Below, piece after piece: positions 54,100 to 62,823 of a stretch of DNA of 64,000 nucleotides. Made by a program: the position numbers and the translations under genes. The stretch spans positions 1 to 64,000 of the forward strand of contig CAZDKK010000002.1 of NCBI GenBank assembly GCA_964506245.1, in the 5' to 3' direction. The notes beneath the pieces are model-generated. The model was not told where the DNA came from and searched no databases. It was given only the letters and a program-made list of their open reading frames with translations. Origin of the DNA: CAZDKK01 sp964506245. Lineage in GTDB: Bacteria > Eisenbacteria > RBG-16-71-46 > CAIMUX01 > WJJG01. The stretch's first letter is position 1; the number at the start of each line of letters is the position of its first letter.

Positions 54100-55932
54100 T
54101 CATCGCACGCGCACGATCCGCCGGCTGCCTGCGTTCGCGCCCCCGCGCGCGAAGTAGACGCCCGGAGGTACTTCGCTGCCGTCCGCACCCCGACCGTCCC
54201 AGAGCGCGCGTGCGGCCTGCGTGACATCGTGCGTGCTCCAGCCCAAGGTGCGCACGAGCCGCCCGCAGGAATCGAGAATCACGACACCTCCCGGTGCGCC
54301 GTTCTCACGGACCGCACCGGCACTGAGCTCGATGGACACATCTCCACGCGCCGGATTCGGCCAGGCCCACAGGCCTCGCTCGGGCAGAAGAACCCCCTCG
54401 AGCGGCCCCGTCCCCTCGCCCACCGACTGCCCGGACGGGGCTTCGTCCACCGTGATCCGCTGTCCAACGGCCACCGCGGTCAGCTCCTGCGTGTAGTGCA
54501 TGCCGGATGACCCGGGCCAGATGATCCGCACGTCCACGGCCGCAACCCCCGGAAGGCCGAAGTGAGCATCGATCGCATTCTGCGCGCAGAAGCCCCCGTG
54601 CGCCTCGATCTCCCGGAACCCCAGCAGATGCGCGGGATCCCCCAGGAACCCAGCTTCGTAGACCGAGACCTTCGCGCCGATGCCATTCCGGTTCGAGAAG
54701 CCGGGACCGTGCGAATGGCGGTGCCCAACGAGGTGTACGGAGAGGTAGTCCCCGTCGTCCTCGCCGTTGACGTAGAGGTAGTTCTGCGCCGGGCTGTGCT
54801 CGTTGCCGACGGCCATGTCGAGATCCCCGTCGCCGTCGCAGTCACCCCAGGCGAGCGCGTCGGTGCTTCCCAGGCCGAACTCCGCGGTCTCGGTGAACGT
54901 GCCGTCGCCATTGTTGACGTAGAGGTAGTTCTGGTCCGCGCTCGAGAAGTCCCCGTTCCCGACGGCCATGTCGAGGTCACCGTCGTTGTCCGCATCGCCC
55001 CAGTTGAGCGTGTTCGTGTCACGGGCCCCGAATTGCGCCTGCGCCGTGAAGGTCCCGTCGCCGTTGTTGACATAGAGGGCGCACTGCGTGGCATCCCAGT
55101 TGCCGACTGCCAGATCGAGGTCGCCGTCGTCGTAGTCGCCCCCAGCCAGCGCGGCCGTGTCCCCGAGGCCGAACTCGGGGCGCTCCGTGAACGTCCCGTC
55201 GCCGTTGTTCACGTAGAGATAGTTCTGGGCGATGTACCCGAATCCTCCGTTACCCGCGGCAAGGTCGGGATCCCCGTCGCCGTCGAAGTCACCCCAGGCG
55301 ATGGCGCAGGTCTGGCCGGTGCCGAACTGCGCCTGCTGCGCGTAGGTGCCATCGCCGTTGTTGACATAGAGGAAGTTCTGCTGGACGGCCCCGAGGATGC
55401 CGTTGCCCACCGCCATGTCGAGGTCGCCATCGAGATCGTAGTCCGCCCACGCCAGGCCGATCGTGGAGAGCAGTCCGAACTGGTTCGACTGGGTGAACGT
55501 GCCGTCCCCGTTGTTGATGTAGAGCGAGTTCTGCTGATTCGCCCCGCGGCCGACGGCCATGTCCTGATCGCCGTCGTTGTCGGGGTCGGCCCACAGGACC
55601 ACGAAGGTAGCACCGGTGCCGAAGAGGCTCTGCTGCGTGAAGGTTCCATCCCCGTTGTTGACGAAGTACATGTTGCCGCTGCCGTAGCGGCCGACTGCCA
55701 CGTCACCGTCACCGTCACCGTCGCCGTCGCCCCAGGCCACGGGGATGGTGCTGCCCGTCCCGAACTGAATCTGCTGGGTGAAGCCGGCGCCGGCAGGCAC
55801 GGTGAGCATTGCAGCGCAGGCCATCGCCGCGAGCAGGATGCCAAGGCACGGGCGTGCTGGGAGGCGCGTGGCGACGCGCTGACCCTTGTGGGGAAGCGGA
55901 TCGAGCTGGCCCCTAGTGACCGATGAATCCAT
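54100..55932 (-). CDS. Secreted VCBS/FG-GAP repeat protein with UnbV domain and FlgD-like end
   Basis: 610 residues from ATG 55932, with AAGGAG 7 bases upstream. A signal segment (LGILLAAMACAAMLTVPAGA) is followed by eight or so ~45-residue FG-GAP/VCBS repeats of the form AWGDYDGDGDLDMAVGN and NYLYVNNGDGTFTE, each with a calcium-binding Asp-rich loop. Near residue ~440-500 lies an ASPIC/UnbV-like domain (GIGAKVSVYEAGFLGDPAHL, AIDAHFGLPGVAAVDVRIIW). The C-terminus is FlgD-like, ending SRRIVRVR. A (GTCACC)n hexamer run near 55700 encodes GDGDGDGD. It is transcribed away from the HTH regulator gene through a shared promoter region with two operator palindromes. Confidence 0.9.
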   Translation of the reverse strand: MDSSVTRGQLDPLPHKGQRVATRLPARPCLGILLAAMACAAMLTVPAGAGFTQQIQFGTGSTIPVAWGDGDGDGDGDVAVGRYGSGNMYFVNNGDGTFTQQSLFGTGATFVVLWADPDNDGDQDMAVGRGANQQNSLYINNGDGTFTQSNQFGLLSTIGLAWADYDLDGDLDMAVGNGILGAVQQNFLYVNNGDGTYAQQAQFGTGQTCAIAWGDFDGDGDPDLAAGNGGFGYIAQNYLYVNNGDGTFTERPEFGLGDTAALAGGDYDDGDLDLAVGNWDATQCALYVNNGDGTFTAQAQFGARDTNTLNWGDADNDGDLDMAVGNGDFSSADQNYLYVNNGDGTFTETAEFGLGSTDALAWGDCDGDGDLDMAVGNEHSPAQNYLYVNGEDDGDYLSVHLVGHRHSHGPGFSNRNGIGAKVSVYEAGFLGDPAHLLGFREIEAHGGFCAQNAIDAHFGLPGVAAVDVRIIWPGSSGMHYTQELTAVAVGQRITVDEAPSGQSVGEGTGPLEGVLLPERGLWAWPNPARGDVSIELSAGAVRENGAPGGVVILDSCGRLVRTLGWSTHDVTQAARALWDGRGADGSEVPPGVYFARGGANAGSRRIVRVR

Positions 55933-55992
55933 CGTGGTCTCCTTCCTGGGTCTGTCCCCCTTGATGCCGACCGCCCCGGTCCCTCGGTCGGC

Positions 55993-56004
55993 ATTTCCAG
56001 AAAT
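55993..56004. promoter_or_regulatory. Operator palindrome O1
   Basis: ATTTCCAGAAAT: half-sites ATTTC and GAAAT around two bases. It lies in the leader of the VCBS gene. O1 and O2 are 21 bases apart, two helical turns. Confidence 0.75.
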
Positions 56005-56013
56005 ATGTGCCCC

Positions 56014-56025
56014 GTTTCCAGAAAT
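56014..56025. promoter_or_regulatory. Operator palindrome O2
   Basis: GTTTCCAGAAAT, 11 of 12 bases as in O1. It overlaps the -10 box (56024-56029) of the minus-strand promoter, so binding would block transcription of the VCBS gene. Confidence 0.75.
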
Positions 56026-56052
56026 ACTAAGAATGCCCTTGCGCCTTGTCAA
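56024..56052 (-). promoter_or_regulatory. Sigma70-like promoter for the VCBS exoprotein gene
   Basis: On the minus strand, TTGACA (56052-56047), 17 bases, then TAGTAT (56029-56024). The leader to ATG 55932 is about 85 bases. Confidence 0.65.
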
Positions 56053-56074
56053 CGGTCATTAGATATTGTAGAAT
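56046..56074 (+). promoter_or_regulatory. Sigma70-like promoter for the HTH regulator gene
   Basis: TTGTCA (56046-56051), 17 bases, then TAGAAT (56069-56074). The -35 box overlaps the -35 box of the opposite promoter, so the two compete. Confidence 0.65.
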
Positions 56075-56121
56075 ATCCACATAGGGGATATCTTCCCTAG
56101 GACAAGACGCTGGCACTTGGC

Positions 56122-56133
56122 ATTTCTGGAAAT
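56122..56133. promoter_or_regulatory. Operator palindrome O3
   Basis: ATTTCTGGAAAT, the same half-sites with a TG instead of CA centre. It sits about 40 bases after the presumed transcription start and 17 bases before the regulator's ATG, fitting autorepression or translational effects. Confidence 0.72.
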
Positions 56134-56150
56134 AGAGGCTCTGCACGAAG

Positions 56151-57947
56151 ATGCGGTCGGCTGCCGGGAACGGGGTGCGGGCGCGGCTCCTGAAACCCCC
56201 GGATAGGCTCCCTGCGGGCTACCGGGAGATCTGGCGCGCGCTGGCGGAGGCCGAGGGCCGGGCAGGTTCCCGCCAGGCGCTGGCGCGGCAGCTCGGCGTC
56301 TCGACGCAGACCCTGCAGCGCATCCTTGTGCGGGGTGATGTTCCGGTCTTCCCGCAGACCACCAACGTGCGGGTGCAGCACTCGTGGACTCGCACGCTAT
56401 CGCGCCTGGCGCGGCACCTCGGCGGCGACCCGCGCCGCTGGCTGGCGCAGGTGGGGATCTCGTGGGACGACGACGTGCAGGCGATCGTCGAGGAGGCGCG
56501 GGACGCGGAAGCCGTCGATCGCGGGTCGGGTGCGAAGCCTGCTCTGCCCATGAGCATCGAGATCGGTCTGCCGGACCTGGGGCTCTTCGAGCTTGCGGTC
56601 TTTCCCCGTGCGTTCGACCACATCGATGCCGGGTCCGCGGGATCGACGGCCAAGCCGGCCGCCCCTGCCGCCCTGCCGGCGAGCTCTGCAGCCCCGTCTC
56701 GTCCATCCGCCGCGGAGGTCCTCGCGCGAATCATCTTCGGGGCGGTTGATCCCATGGTGACCCTGCGATTCCGGCGTGCTCCGGAGACGCACCTGGCCGA
56801 CGCCCTGCTTCGAGGTGGCAGCGCGTCACGACGAGGCGGCACCCTGCAGCGCGAGGGTTCGATCGACTGCGCCCTGGGCGTGCTCGCAAGCGCAGATCGC
56901 GAGCTGCGAGGGATCGAGTTCATTCGCATCCCAGGATGGCGCGTCCGCCTGAGCGCGTTCGGGGTCGCTGCTGCTTCCGGTCCCGCCCCGGTGGAGTTCC
57001 CCTCGTGGCCGGCGGCGATCTTTGCATCCACCGCCGCGGCGCCCCCGTTGATGGTCGCCGAGAATGGCGTCGCCCAGCGGCACCTCCTCGGGGTCTGCGG
57101 CGTGCCGGCTGATCGGCTCCGCACGCTCCCCGAGGATCACGCTCGAGCAGCCCGCGCGCTGCGCGAGGCCGCGGAGCGCGCCGGCGGCGGGCCGATCGTT
57201 CTCGTGGACGACGAGGTGACCTGCCGGCACCTTGCGGCAGCGCTGGAAGGAACGGCCGGTCTTGTCGTGCGCGAGATTCCCGGAACCGCCGAATGGGCGC
57301 CCAGCTATCCGCTGGCCCTCGCGCTCTCGCCCAGCGCGCGGCCGTGGCGTGATGCCTTGCTCATCGGGCTCGAGCGTGAGGCGTTCGGTGCCAGCGCGCG
57401 TCTCGCCGGGCGGCTCTATGGCGAGCTGCTGGCGGCCGCCGCGCTGCCGCAGATCCTCCGGGATCCCTTCGCCCCGTTTGCGCCCCGCGCCGCGGTCCGC
57501 TTGCACGAGTTCTCGCTCGCCTCGGCGGCGTTCCTCGAATCCCTCGTCGCACACCTCGTTGCCGCGATCGAGGAGAGGATTGCGCGGCAAGTGGGTGCAG
57601 GGCCGGAGCCCCGCTGGGCCGCGCTCCTCGCCGCGCGTCATGCGCGTGCCCTGTTGCCCGAAGCATGGCAGCCGCTGCTCCGCAAGCTGCCCGAGCTGCT
57701 GCCGGAACTGGCGGGGCCGCACTGCCAGTCCTGCTCGGTCACACTCGACGAGCAACACACGCTGGAGACGACCGATCGCTACTGCCGCTTCTGCTCCGAG
57801 CCCGATGGGCGCCTCAAGCCGCGCGCGGAGGTGCACCGGCTCATTGCCGGCTGGTTCGCCAAATGGCAGCGCGGCGTGCCCTTCGAGGAGGCGCAGCGCC
57901 GCGCCGACTTCTTCATGCAATCGATGCCCGCCTGGGCGAAGAACTGA
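56151..57947 (+). CDS. HTH regulator with possible PBP-like middle region and C-terminal zinc ribbon
   Basis: 598 residues. The N-terminus (~35-95) is an XRE-like helix-turn-helix: SRQALARQLGVSTQTLQRIL and WTRTLSRLARHLGGDPRRWL. The middle (~200-430) contains GVLASADRELRGIEFIRIPG, PIVLVDDEVTCRHLAAALEG and YPLALALSPSARPWRDALLI, reminiscent of type 2 periplasmic-binding-protein folds used as sensors (inference, moderate). The C-terminal ~75 residues, CQSCSVTLDEQ, YCRFCSEPDGRLKP and AQRRADFFMQSMPAWAK, match the putative zinc ribbon PF12674-type domain. No signal or membrane segment is seen, so it acts in the cytoplasm. It is divergent from the VCBS gene, and the three ATTTC-N2-GAAAT palindromes between them are its most likely binding sites. 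Its stop is one base from the convergent subtilase stop. Confidence 0.78.
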   Translation: MRSAAGNGVRARLLKPPDRLPAGYREIWRALAEAEGRAGSRQALARQLGVSTQTLQRILVRGDVPVFPQTTNVRVQHSWTRTLSRLARHLGGDPRRWLAQVGISWDDDVQAIVEEARDAEAVDRGSGAKPALPMSIEIGLPDLGLFELAVFPRAFDHIDAGSAGSTAKPAAPAALPASSAAPSRPSAAEVLARIIFGAVDPMVTLRFRRAPETHLADALLRGGSASRRGGTLQREGSIDCALGVLASADRELRGIEFIRIPGWRVRLSAFGVAAASGPAPVEFPSWPAAIFASTAAAPPLMVAENGVAQRHLLGVCGVPADRLRTLPEDHARAARALREAAERAGGGPIVLVDDEVTCRHLAAALEGTAGLVVREIPGTAEWAPSYPLALALSPSARPWRDALLIGLEREAFGASARLAGRLYGELLAAAALPQILRDPFAPFAPRAAVRLHEFSLASAAFLESLVAHLVAAIEERIARQVGAGPEPRWAALLAARHARALLPEAWQPLLRKLPELLPELAGPHCQSCSVTLDEQHTLETTDRYCRFCSEPDGRLKPRAEVHRLIAGWFAKWQRGVPFEEAQRRADFFMQSMPAWAKN

Positions 57948-57948
57948 G

Positions 57949-60900
57949 CTACTTCAGCAGCAGCATCCTCCGTGCCGGCCGGAACTCGCCCGAGCGCAGC
58001 ACGCAGAAGTAGACGCCCGCGGACGCCGGAATGCCGGCATCGTTGCGCCCGTCCCACACGATTTGATGGTACCCGGGCGCGACCTCGCCCTCGAACAGCT
58101 CGCGCACCCGCTGGCCAGCGACGTTGTATACGACCAGCTCGATCTCAGCCTGGCGAGGCACGGCGTAGCGGATGAGCGTGCTCGTGCGCGAGGAGAAGGG
58201 ATTGGGGCTGTTTCCGTTCACCGCGAACCGCAGCGGGGGGCGCTGCGAGATCGGATCGCTGGTGACATCCGACATCGGCACCTGCACCGTGAACATCGTC
58301 CCGCCCGCGACCTGCAGGAACCGCCCCGTGTAGCTGTGCAGCAGCTCAGTCAGGTAGACCGTCCCCGAGCCGCTGGTCGGGGTCACGCGCAGCACCGCCG
58401 GCAGGCTGGTTTGCGGCGCGATGGCGAGCGTGTCACCCGCGGGCGGCACCAGCTCGACGGCCCAGCCGGATGGGATCTCCTCGCGGTCCAGGTACATGAC
58501 GACCTTGGCCGGTTCCGTGAGTGGGTTGCGGATCCAGAAGCGCAATTCCTGGACCTCGCCCGCTGCACCCTGGGTCTGCCAGCGGCTGCGGCAGGCAACG
58601 TTGTTGTCGATCTTGGGCCAGCCGGTCACGATGGGATCATCCGGACACTCGACCGTCGCGACGAAACTCCAGTAGGGCTGCCCGAAGCTGTTGCCCCCCG
58701 GTGCGGTGCTGAAGTTGAACGGTCCCACGCGGGCCGAGTCGCCGGGGGCCAGCGGCGGGCAGGGAACCGTGCCCAGCGGGCTCATGCTCTCCGGCGGGTA
58801 GTGCAGGCACGAGGTCGCATCGCCGGCGTACAGCCTGACCGACCCCGCGGCCGTCGCGAGCCGGCCGACGTTCTTGACGAGCGCGAAGCCCTGGTAGACG
58901 TGGCCGCCGAGCAGCTCGATCGGGAGATCGATGTGCACCCCCGCCCAGAAGTGCTCCTCGCGGAACCAGTGGCAGATCTCCGCATCCGGCTGCGGCATGG
59001 CCTCGCCCACGACGTCGTACGCATCCACATAGCCGTAGCCGTAAGCCGAGTCCCACCCCGCGGGGCCCCAGTCATCGGCGGTGTTGATCAGCATGTTTTT
59101 GACCTGCGCGGGTGTCAGGCTCGGATCCGCCTGGAGCATGAGGGCGACCACGCCGGCGACGTGCGGACAGGCCATCGACGTGCCGGACATGTCGTGGTAG
59201 CCCACGGCCGCCTGGGAGCCACCGCCGATGCCGCGGGCGGACATGATCTGGTCGTCGTCACCGTCACCGCCGGGCGCGGTGATGGTGGGCTTCAGCTCGT
59301 CTTCCTCGTCGGCGTCGCCGTCATCCCAGCGCGGCCCACGGCTGGAGAAGTGGGAGATCGTGTCGTCGTCGCGCGAGACGGTGCTCGAATCGTTCATCGA
59401 GGCAACCGTGATCGCCTTGTCCGCCGCGCCCGGCGAGCCCAAGCCGTCGTTGTCCGGCCCGTTGTTGCCCGCGGAGACGACGACCACGAGGCCCGAATCG
59501 ACGGCCACGTTCACGATCTGGGACTGCGGGTCGCTGCCGTCCGTGGCGCTGCGCGAGCCGAGGCTCATGCTGAGCACGCGGATGTCGTGCTCCTCGCGGT
59601 GCTCGATGCACCACTCGACACCCTGAATGATGTCGTCCTGGAAGCCCGACCCGAGGTGGGTCAGCACCTTGACGTCGATCAGACCCGCGCCCGGGGCGAC
59701 GCCGCGGTAGGTCTGCTCGTTGCCGCCGGTGCCCATGGCGATTCCGGCGCAGTGGGTTCCGTGGAAGATTGTATTGAAGTCATCATCCGGATTGATCTCC
59801 AGGTTCATGACGGCATCGAGCCCCGCGACATACTTGCCCGCCAAGGACGGGTGATTGTCATCCACACCGGTGTCGAGGATGGCGATGTTGATGCCCGTCC
59901 CGTCGTAGCCCAGATCCTCAGCCGTCTGGGGGGAGTATGTGCCCGACGCACGGGCCTTGATCGCCCGCGCACTGACATCCAGCCAATGGGTCACGCCGGG
60001 CATCGAGATTGTCTGCGTCACCCCTGAGAGGTCCAGGATGTCATCGAGCAACCCGAAGGCGACGCCGCGCACGCAGATGTGAGGGATGTACTTGCAGCGG
60101 TACTTGATCTTGCCGGCGCCGATGAGGGTACCGAGCGCCGTCTCATCCGCCTGCGTGGGGATGTGGTCGTACTCGACGAAGACATCGCGCGTCAGGAAGA
60201 ACTGGCCGCCGAGGCCGCCGGTGATCCGGTCGAACATGCCGCCTGCCTGGTACAGCAGCTCCGAGACCACGAAGGTGGCTGATTCGCCCTCCTCCGACGG
60301 CGTGATCTCGATCTCACCCTCCACCTTCGCCCAGGGGGCCAGGGCGATCATCTGCCCCGCTGGGGGGGACAGGGTCGCCACCCACCCCGTGGGCAGCCCA
60401 CTCGTGTCCAGCTCAAGGGTTGCCTGCATCGGATCCGGGTGGGGGTTGCTGATCCAGAAATGCACGCTGCGCAGGACTCCAGGGTCGACCTGCTTCTGCC
60501 AGAAGGCCCTGCAGGCAACGTTGTTGTCCTCCTCCGGCCAGCCGGTCGTGTAGGGATCCTCGGCGCTTTCACAGCGCACGACGAAGTTCCAGTTGGGCTC
60601 GCCGAAGCAGTTGCCCCCGGGCGGTGCGGTGAAGAAGAACGGCCCGGTCATGACCGAATCCCCGGGCGCGATCTCGGCGACGACCTCCGAGGCGATCTCG
60701 TGCAGATCGTAGTCCGGGAAGCGCTCGGCCAGGGTCGGATCGGAGTAGCAGCACGTGACCGTCACGTTCGTGGCCGTATCCGTGCCCAGATTGCGGACGG
60801 TGGCGAACACGCCGGCTGTCTCGCCCGGATGGATCTCTTGCCGATCCGTGTAGATGTGGGCACCCAACCACCAGTGCGGGGGCCGCGGCCAGTCGCAGAT

Positions 60901-62175
60901 CTCGACGTCCGTGTCGGGCGGAAGCGGCACGCCCTGCACCACGATGTCGTCCCAGAAGGCGGCCCCCCGGTCGGTGGAGCCGGTGTGAATGTCTCCCACC
61001 CGCACGCGTGGCTGCGCGTCCGGCTCCAGGAAGGGCGCCGTGCCGCGCTGCAGTCCATCGACGAAGATGTCGTAGTTCCGGTTCTGCGGATGCGCACAGC
61101 ACTCGATGAAGTACCACTGGCCCGGGGTGAGCGGCATGAGCGGCAGGGCGACGGTGCCGGTCCAGGCCTTGAGGTCGGTGTTGTAGTCGATCACGAGCTG
61201 CACGTGACCGTTGTCCATGACGACGAACCAGTGGTTGTTCGTCGACGGCAGCTTGAACCAGAAGGAGATCTTGTAGTCCGAGTACTGGTCGAACTCGTAC
61301 GGGGGCGACCAGCCCCAGGCCTCGCCGGATCCCATGGAGTTCATCGCCAGACCCAAGGGCGGGCTCACGCACTGGCTGGAGGGGTTGAAGCTGCCGCCGA
61401 CGGCGTGGACCTCCCAGTCGCTGATGTTGCCGTCGTTGAAGTTGTCGGACCACATGGCGGTGCCCGGACTCGTCACGTAGGTGAAGTCCACGTCGTGCAT
61501 CAGCCCCGCCGGATAGTGCGCCATGGCCTGGATGACGGGGTACTCGGTGATCTGCGTGGGTGGGTAGACGTGCATGGTGACCAGCTCGACGGCGTCGGGC
61601 GGCACCGTGATCACCGGCGGGTCGAGCACCGCCGTCCACCCGGACGGAGGCGGAGCGGGAATGTCGAGCAGGATCGTGGTCGCGGTGTTGAGCATGTTGT
61701 GGATCGGGAGATGGAAATCCCGATAGCGGCCGCCGTCGAAGATCACGGTCACGGTGTTCGTCGACGCATAGTTGTCGCTCAGGTCGGGATCGCTGTCCAC
61801 GCTGGCCTGATCGAATCGGGCGTCGGCCCACGTGCAGTAGCTCGCCCCCTCCTCACACCAGAGCGGGAACGTTGCCGTGTGCGTCACGAAGCCGCCGGAG
61901 ATGAGTCCGGCCACGGCGTACGGATTGACACGCTTACTGCCGTCCGCGCAGTTGGCTCCGATCTTCAGCGTGAAGGGTCCGCAGGCCTGCGGGCCGCCGT
62001 TGGTCACCGTGGCCGTGATCTTGACGGTGCCTTCCTCGACGAGCTTCACGGCCGCCAGGTGACTGATGTAGAGATCCGCGCTGTTGGCGGCGGCCCCCGG
62101 GGTGAACCACAGGCTCAGACCCCCCAGGCCAACGAGCGCCAGCGCGAATGCAACCTGATGGGAACTCGCTCTCAT
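57949..62175 (-). CDS. Large secreted subtilisin-like serine protease with FlgD-like C-terminal domain
   Basis: 1408 residues from ATG 62175, with GAGGAGG upstream. A signal peptide (HQVAFALALVGLGGLSLWFT) is followed by CARDB-like domains (VKITATVTNGGPQACGPFTL) and a LamG-like region (~300-420, SDYKISFWFKLPSTNNHWFV). The S8 peptidase domain has Asp768 (IAILDTGVDDNHPS), His805 (FHGTHCAGIA), the oxyanion Asn in VVSAGNNGPDND and Ser1000 (GTSMACPHVAGVVALMLQAD). Further CARDB-like modules and a FlgD-like C-terminus (IELVVYNVAGQRVRELFEGE, ending RRMLLLK) complete it. The triad is intact, so it is probably an active extracellular protease. Confidence 0.92.
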   Translation of the reverse strand: MRASSHQVAFALALVGLGGLSLWFTPGAAANSADLYISHLAAVKLVEEGTVKITATVTNGGPQACGPFTLKIGANCADGSKRVNPYAVAGLISGGFVTHTATFPLWCEEGASYCTWADARFDQASVDSDPDLSDNYASTNTVTVIFDGGRYRDFHLPIHNMLNTATTILLDIPAPPPSGWTAVLDPPVITVPPDAVELVTMHVYPPTQITEYPVIQAMAHYPAGLMHDVDFTYVTSPGTAMWSDNFNDGNISDWEVHAVGGSFNPSSQCVSPPLGLAMNSMGSGEAWGWSPPYEFDQYSDYKISFWFKLPSTNNHWFVVMDNGHVQLVIDYNTDLKAWTGTVALPLMPLTPGQWYFIECCAHPQNRNYDIFVDGLQRGTAPFLEPDAQPRVRVGDIHTGSTDRGAAFWDDIVVQGVPLPPDTDVEICDWPRPPHWWLGAHIYTDRQEIHPGETAGVFATVRNLGTDTATNVTVTCCYSDPTLAERFPDYDLHEIASEVVAEIAPGDSVMTGPFFFTAPPGGNCFGEPNWNFVVRCESAEDPYTTGWPEEDNNVACRAFWQKQVDPGVLRSVHFWISNPHPDPMQATLELDTSGLPTGWVATLSPPAGQMIALAPWAKVEGEIEITPSEEGESATFVVSELLYQAGGMFDRITGGLGGQFFLTRDVFVEYDHIPTQADETALGTLIGAGKIKYRCKYIPHICVRGVAFGLLDDILDLSGVTQTISMPGVTHWLDVSARAIKARASGTYSPQTAEDLGYDGTGINIAILDTGVDDNHPSLAGKYVAGLDAVMNLEINPDDDFNTIFHGTHCAGIAMGTGGNEQTYRGVAPGAGLIDVKVLTHLGSGFQDDIIQGVEWCIEHREEHDIRVLSMSLGSRSATDGSDPQSQIVNVAVDSGLVVVVSAGNNGPDNDGLGSPGAADKAITVASMNDSSTVSRDDDTISHFSSRGPRWDDGDADEEDELKPTITAPGGDGDDDQIMSARGIGGGSQAAVGYHDMSGTSMACPHVAGVVALMLQADPSLTPAQVKNMLINTADDWGPAGWDSAYGYGYVDAYDVVGEAMPQPDAEICHWFREEHFWAGVHIDLPIELLGGHVYQGFALVKNVGRLATAAGSVRLYAGDATSCLHYPPESMSPLGTVPCPPLAPGDSARVGPFNFSTAPGGNSFGQPYWSFVATVECPDDPIVTGWPKIDNNVACRSRWQTQGAAGEVQELRFWIRNPLTEPAKVVMYLDREEIPSGWAVELVPPAGDTLAIAPQTSLPAVLRVTPTSGSGTVYLTELLHSYTGRFLQVAGGTMFTVQVPMSDVTSDPISQRPPLRFAVNGNSPNPFSSRTSTLIRYAVPRQAEIELVVYNVAGQRVRELFEGEVAPGYHQIVWDGRNDAGIPASAGVYFCVLRSGEFRPARRMLLLK

Positions 62176-62823
62176 TGGGGTTTCCTCCTCTCCGGGATCG
62201 ATCTGTCCTGTTGGTGTTGTTTCCCGAAGGTGGCCCGGCCTTGCTTCGGGCATGGCCGGCACCACCCGGTTGTGTCACCGCCACGTTCTTCACCAGGGCA
62301 GTCGGGTAGAAAGCCCAGCACGTATACGTTCGTCCGCATCATGGGCCGACTCCTCGCAAGCCAAGGAATCCGCGGGGTGGCCCGTGCCGTACCGAACCCA
62401 ACCGGCGGCGCGCACGACGGCACGTCGACGGCCGGGTCCGCGGGACTCGCGATCACCATCCGGTTCTCCGGGATCGCCCCGAGGAAGACCTTTCACATAG
62501 GGAGTCGCCATGACTATGATAGCACCAACCCCACACGGAACCCCGCATGGTTTCAGCGCGTGCCCGGCCCCGACCTCGGCATCCCCTTGGCCAACGCCAT
62601 CGCCCATGCCATCTGCAGGGGCAACCAGAACACCTGCGTGCCAGCCTTCGTGGCGGAGATGGACGGCCGCGCGACCTGAGTTGAGGAGCTGGTGCCGATC
62701 CGGCAGTATCAAGCCACCCGGTGCACGTGCTGGGCATGCGGCAAGGCCTGGCCTGCACGCGGCCGCCCTGAGGGTGTTGATCCGGCGCCGCGTTTCCCGC
62801 AGGGTGGGGCGGAGGCAGGCACG
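62176..62823. other. 648-bp region between divergent subtilase and GH31 genes
   Basis: No convincing gene. A frame at 62510-62959 has GGGAG before its ATG but its Pro/Arg-rich product is not recognised, and another frame ends at 62679. No further structure was identified. Confidence 0.45.

Noticed and set aside
60439..62679. 746-codon open frame on the plus strand opposite the subtilase gene
   Set aside because: It is antisense to the well-supported subtilase frame and its product is a Val/Arg/Asp-rich shadow with no family features.
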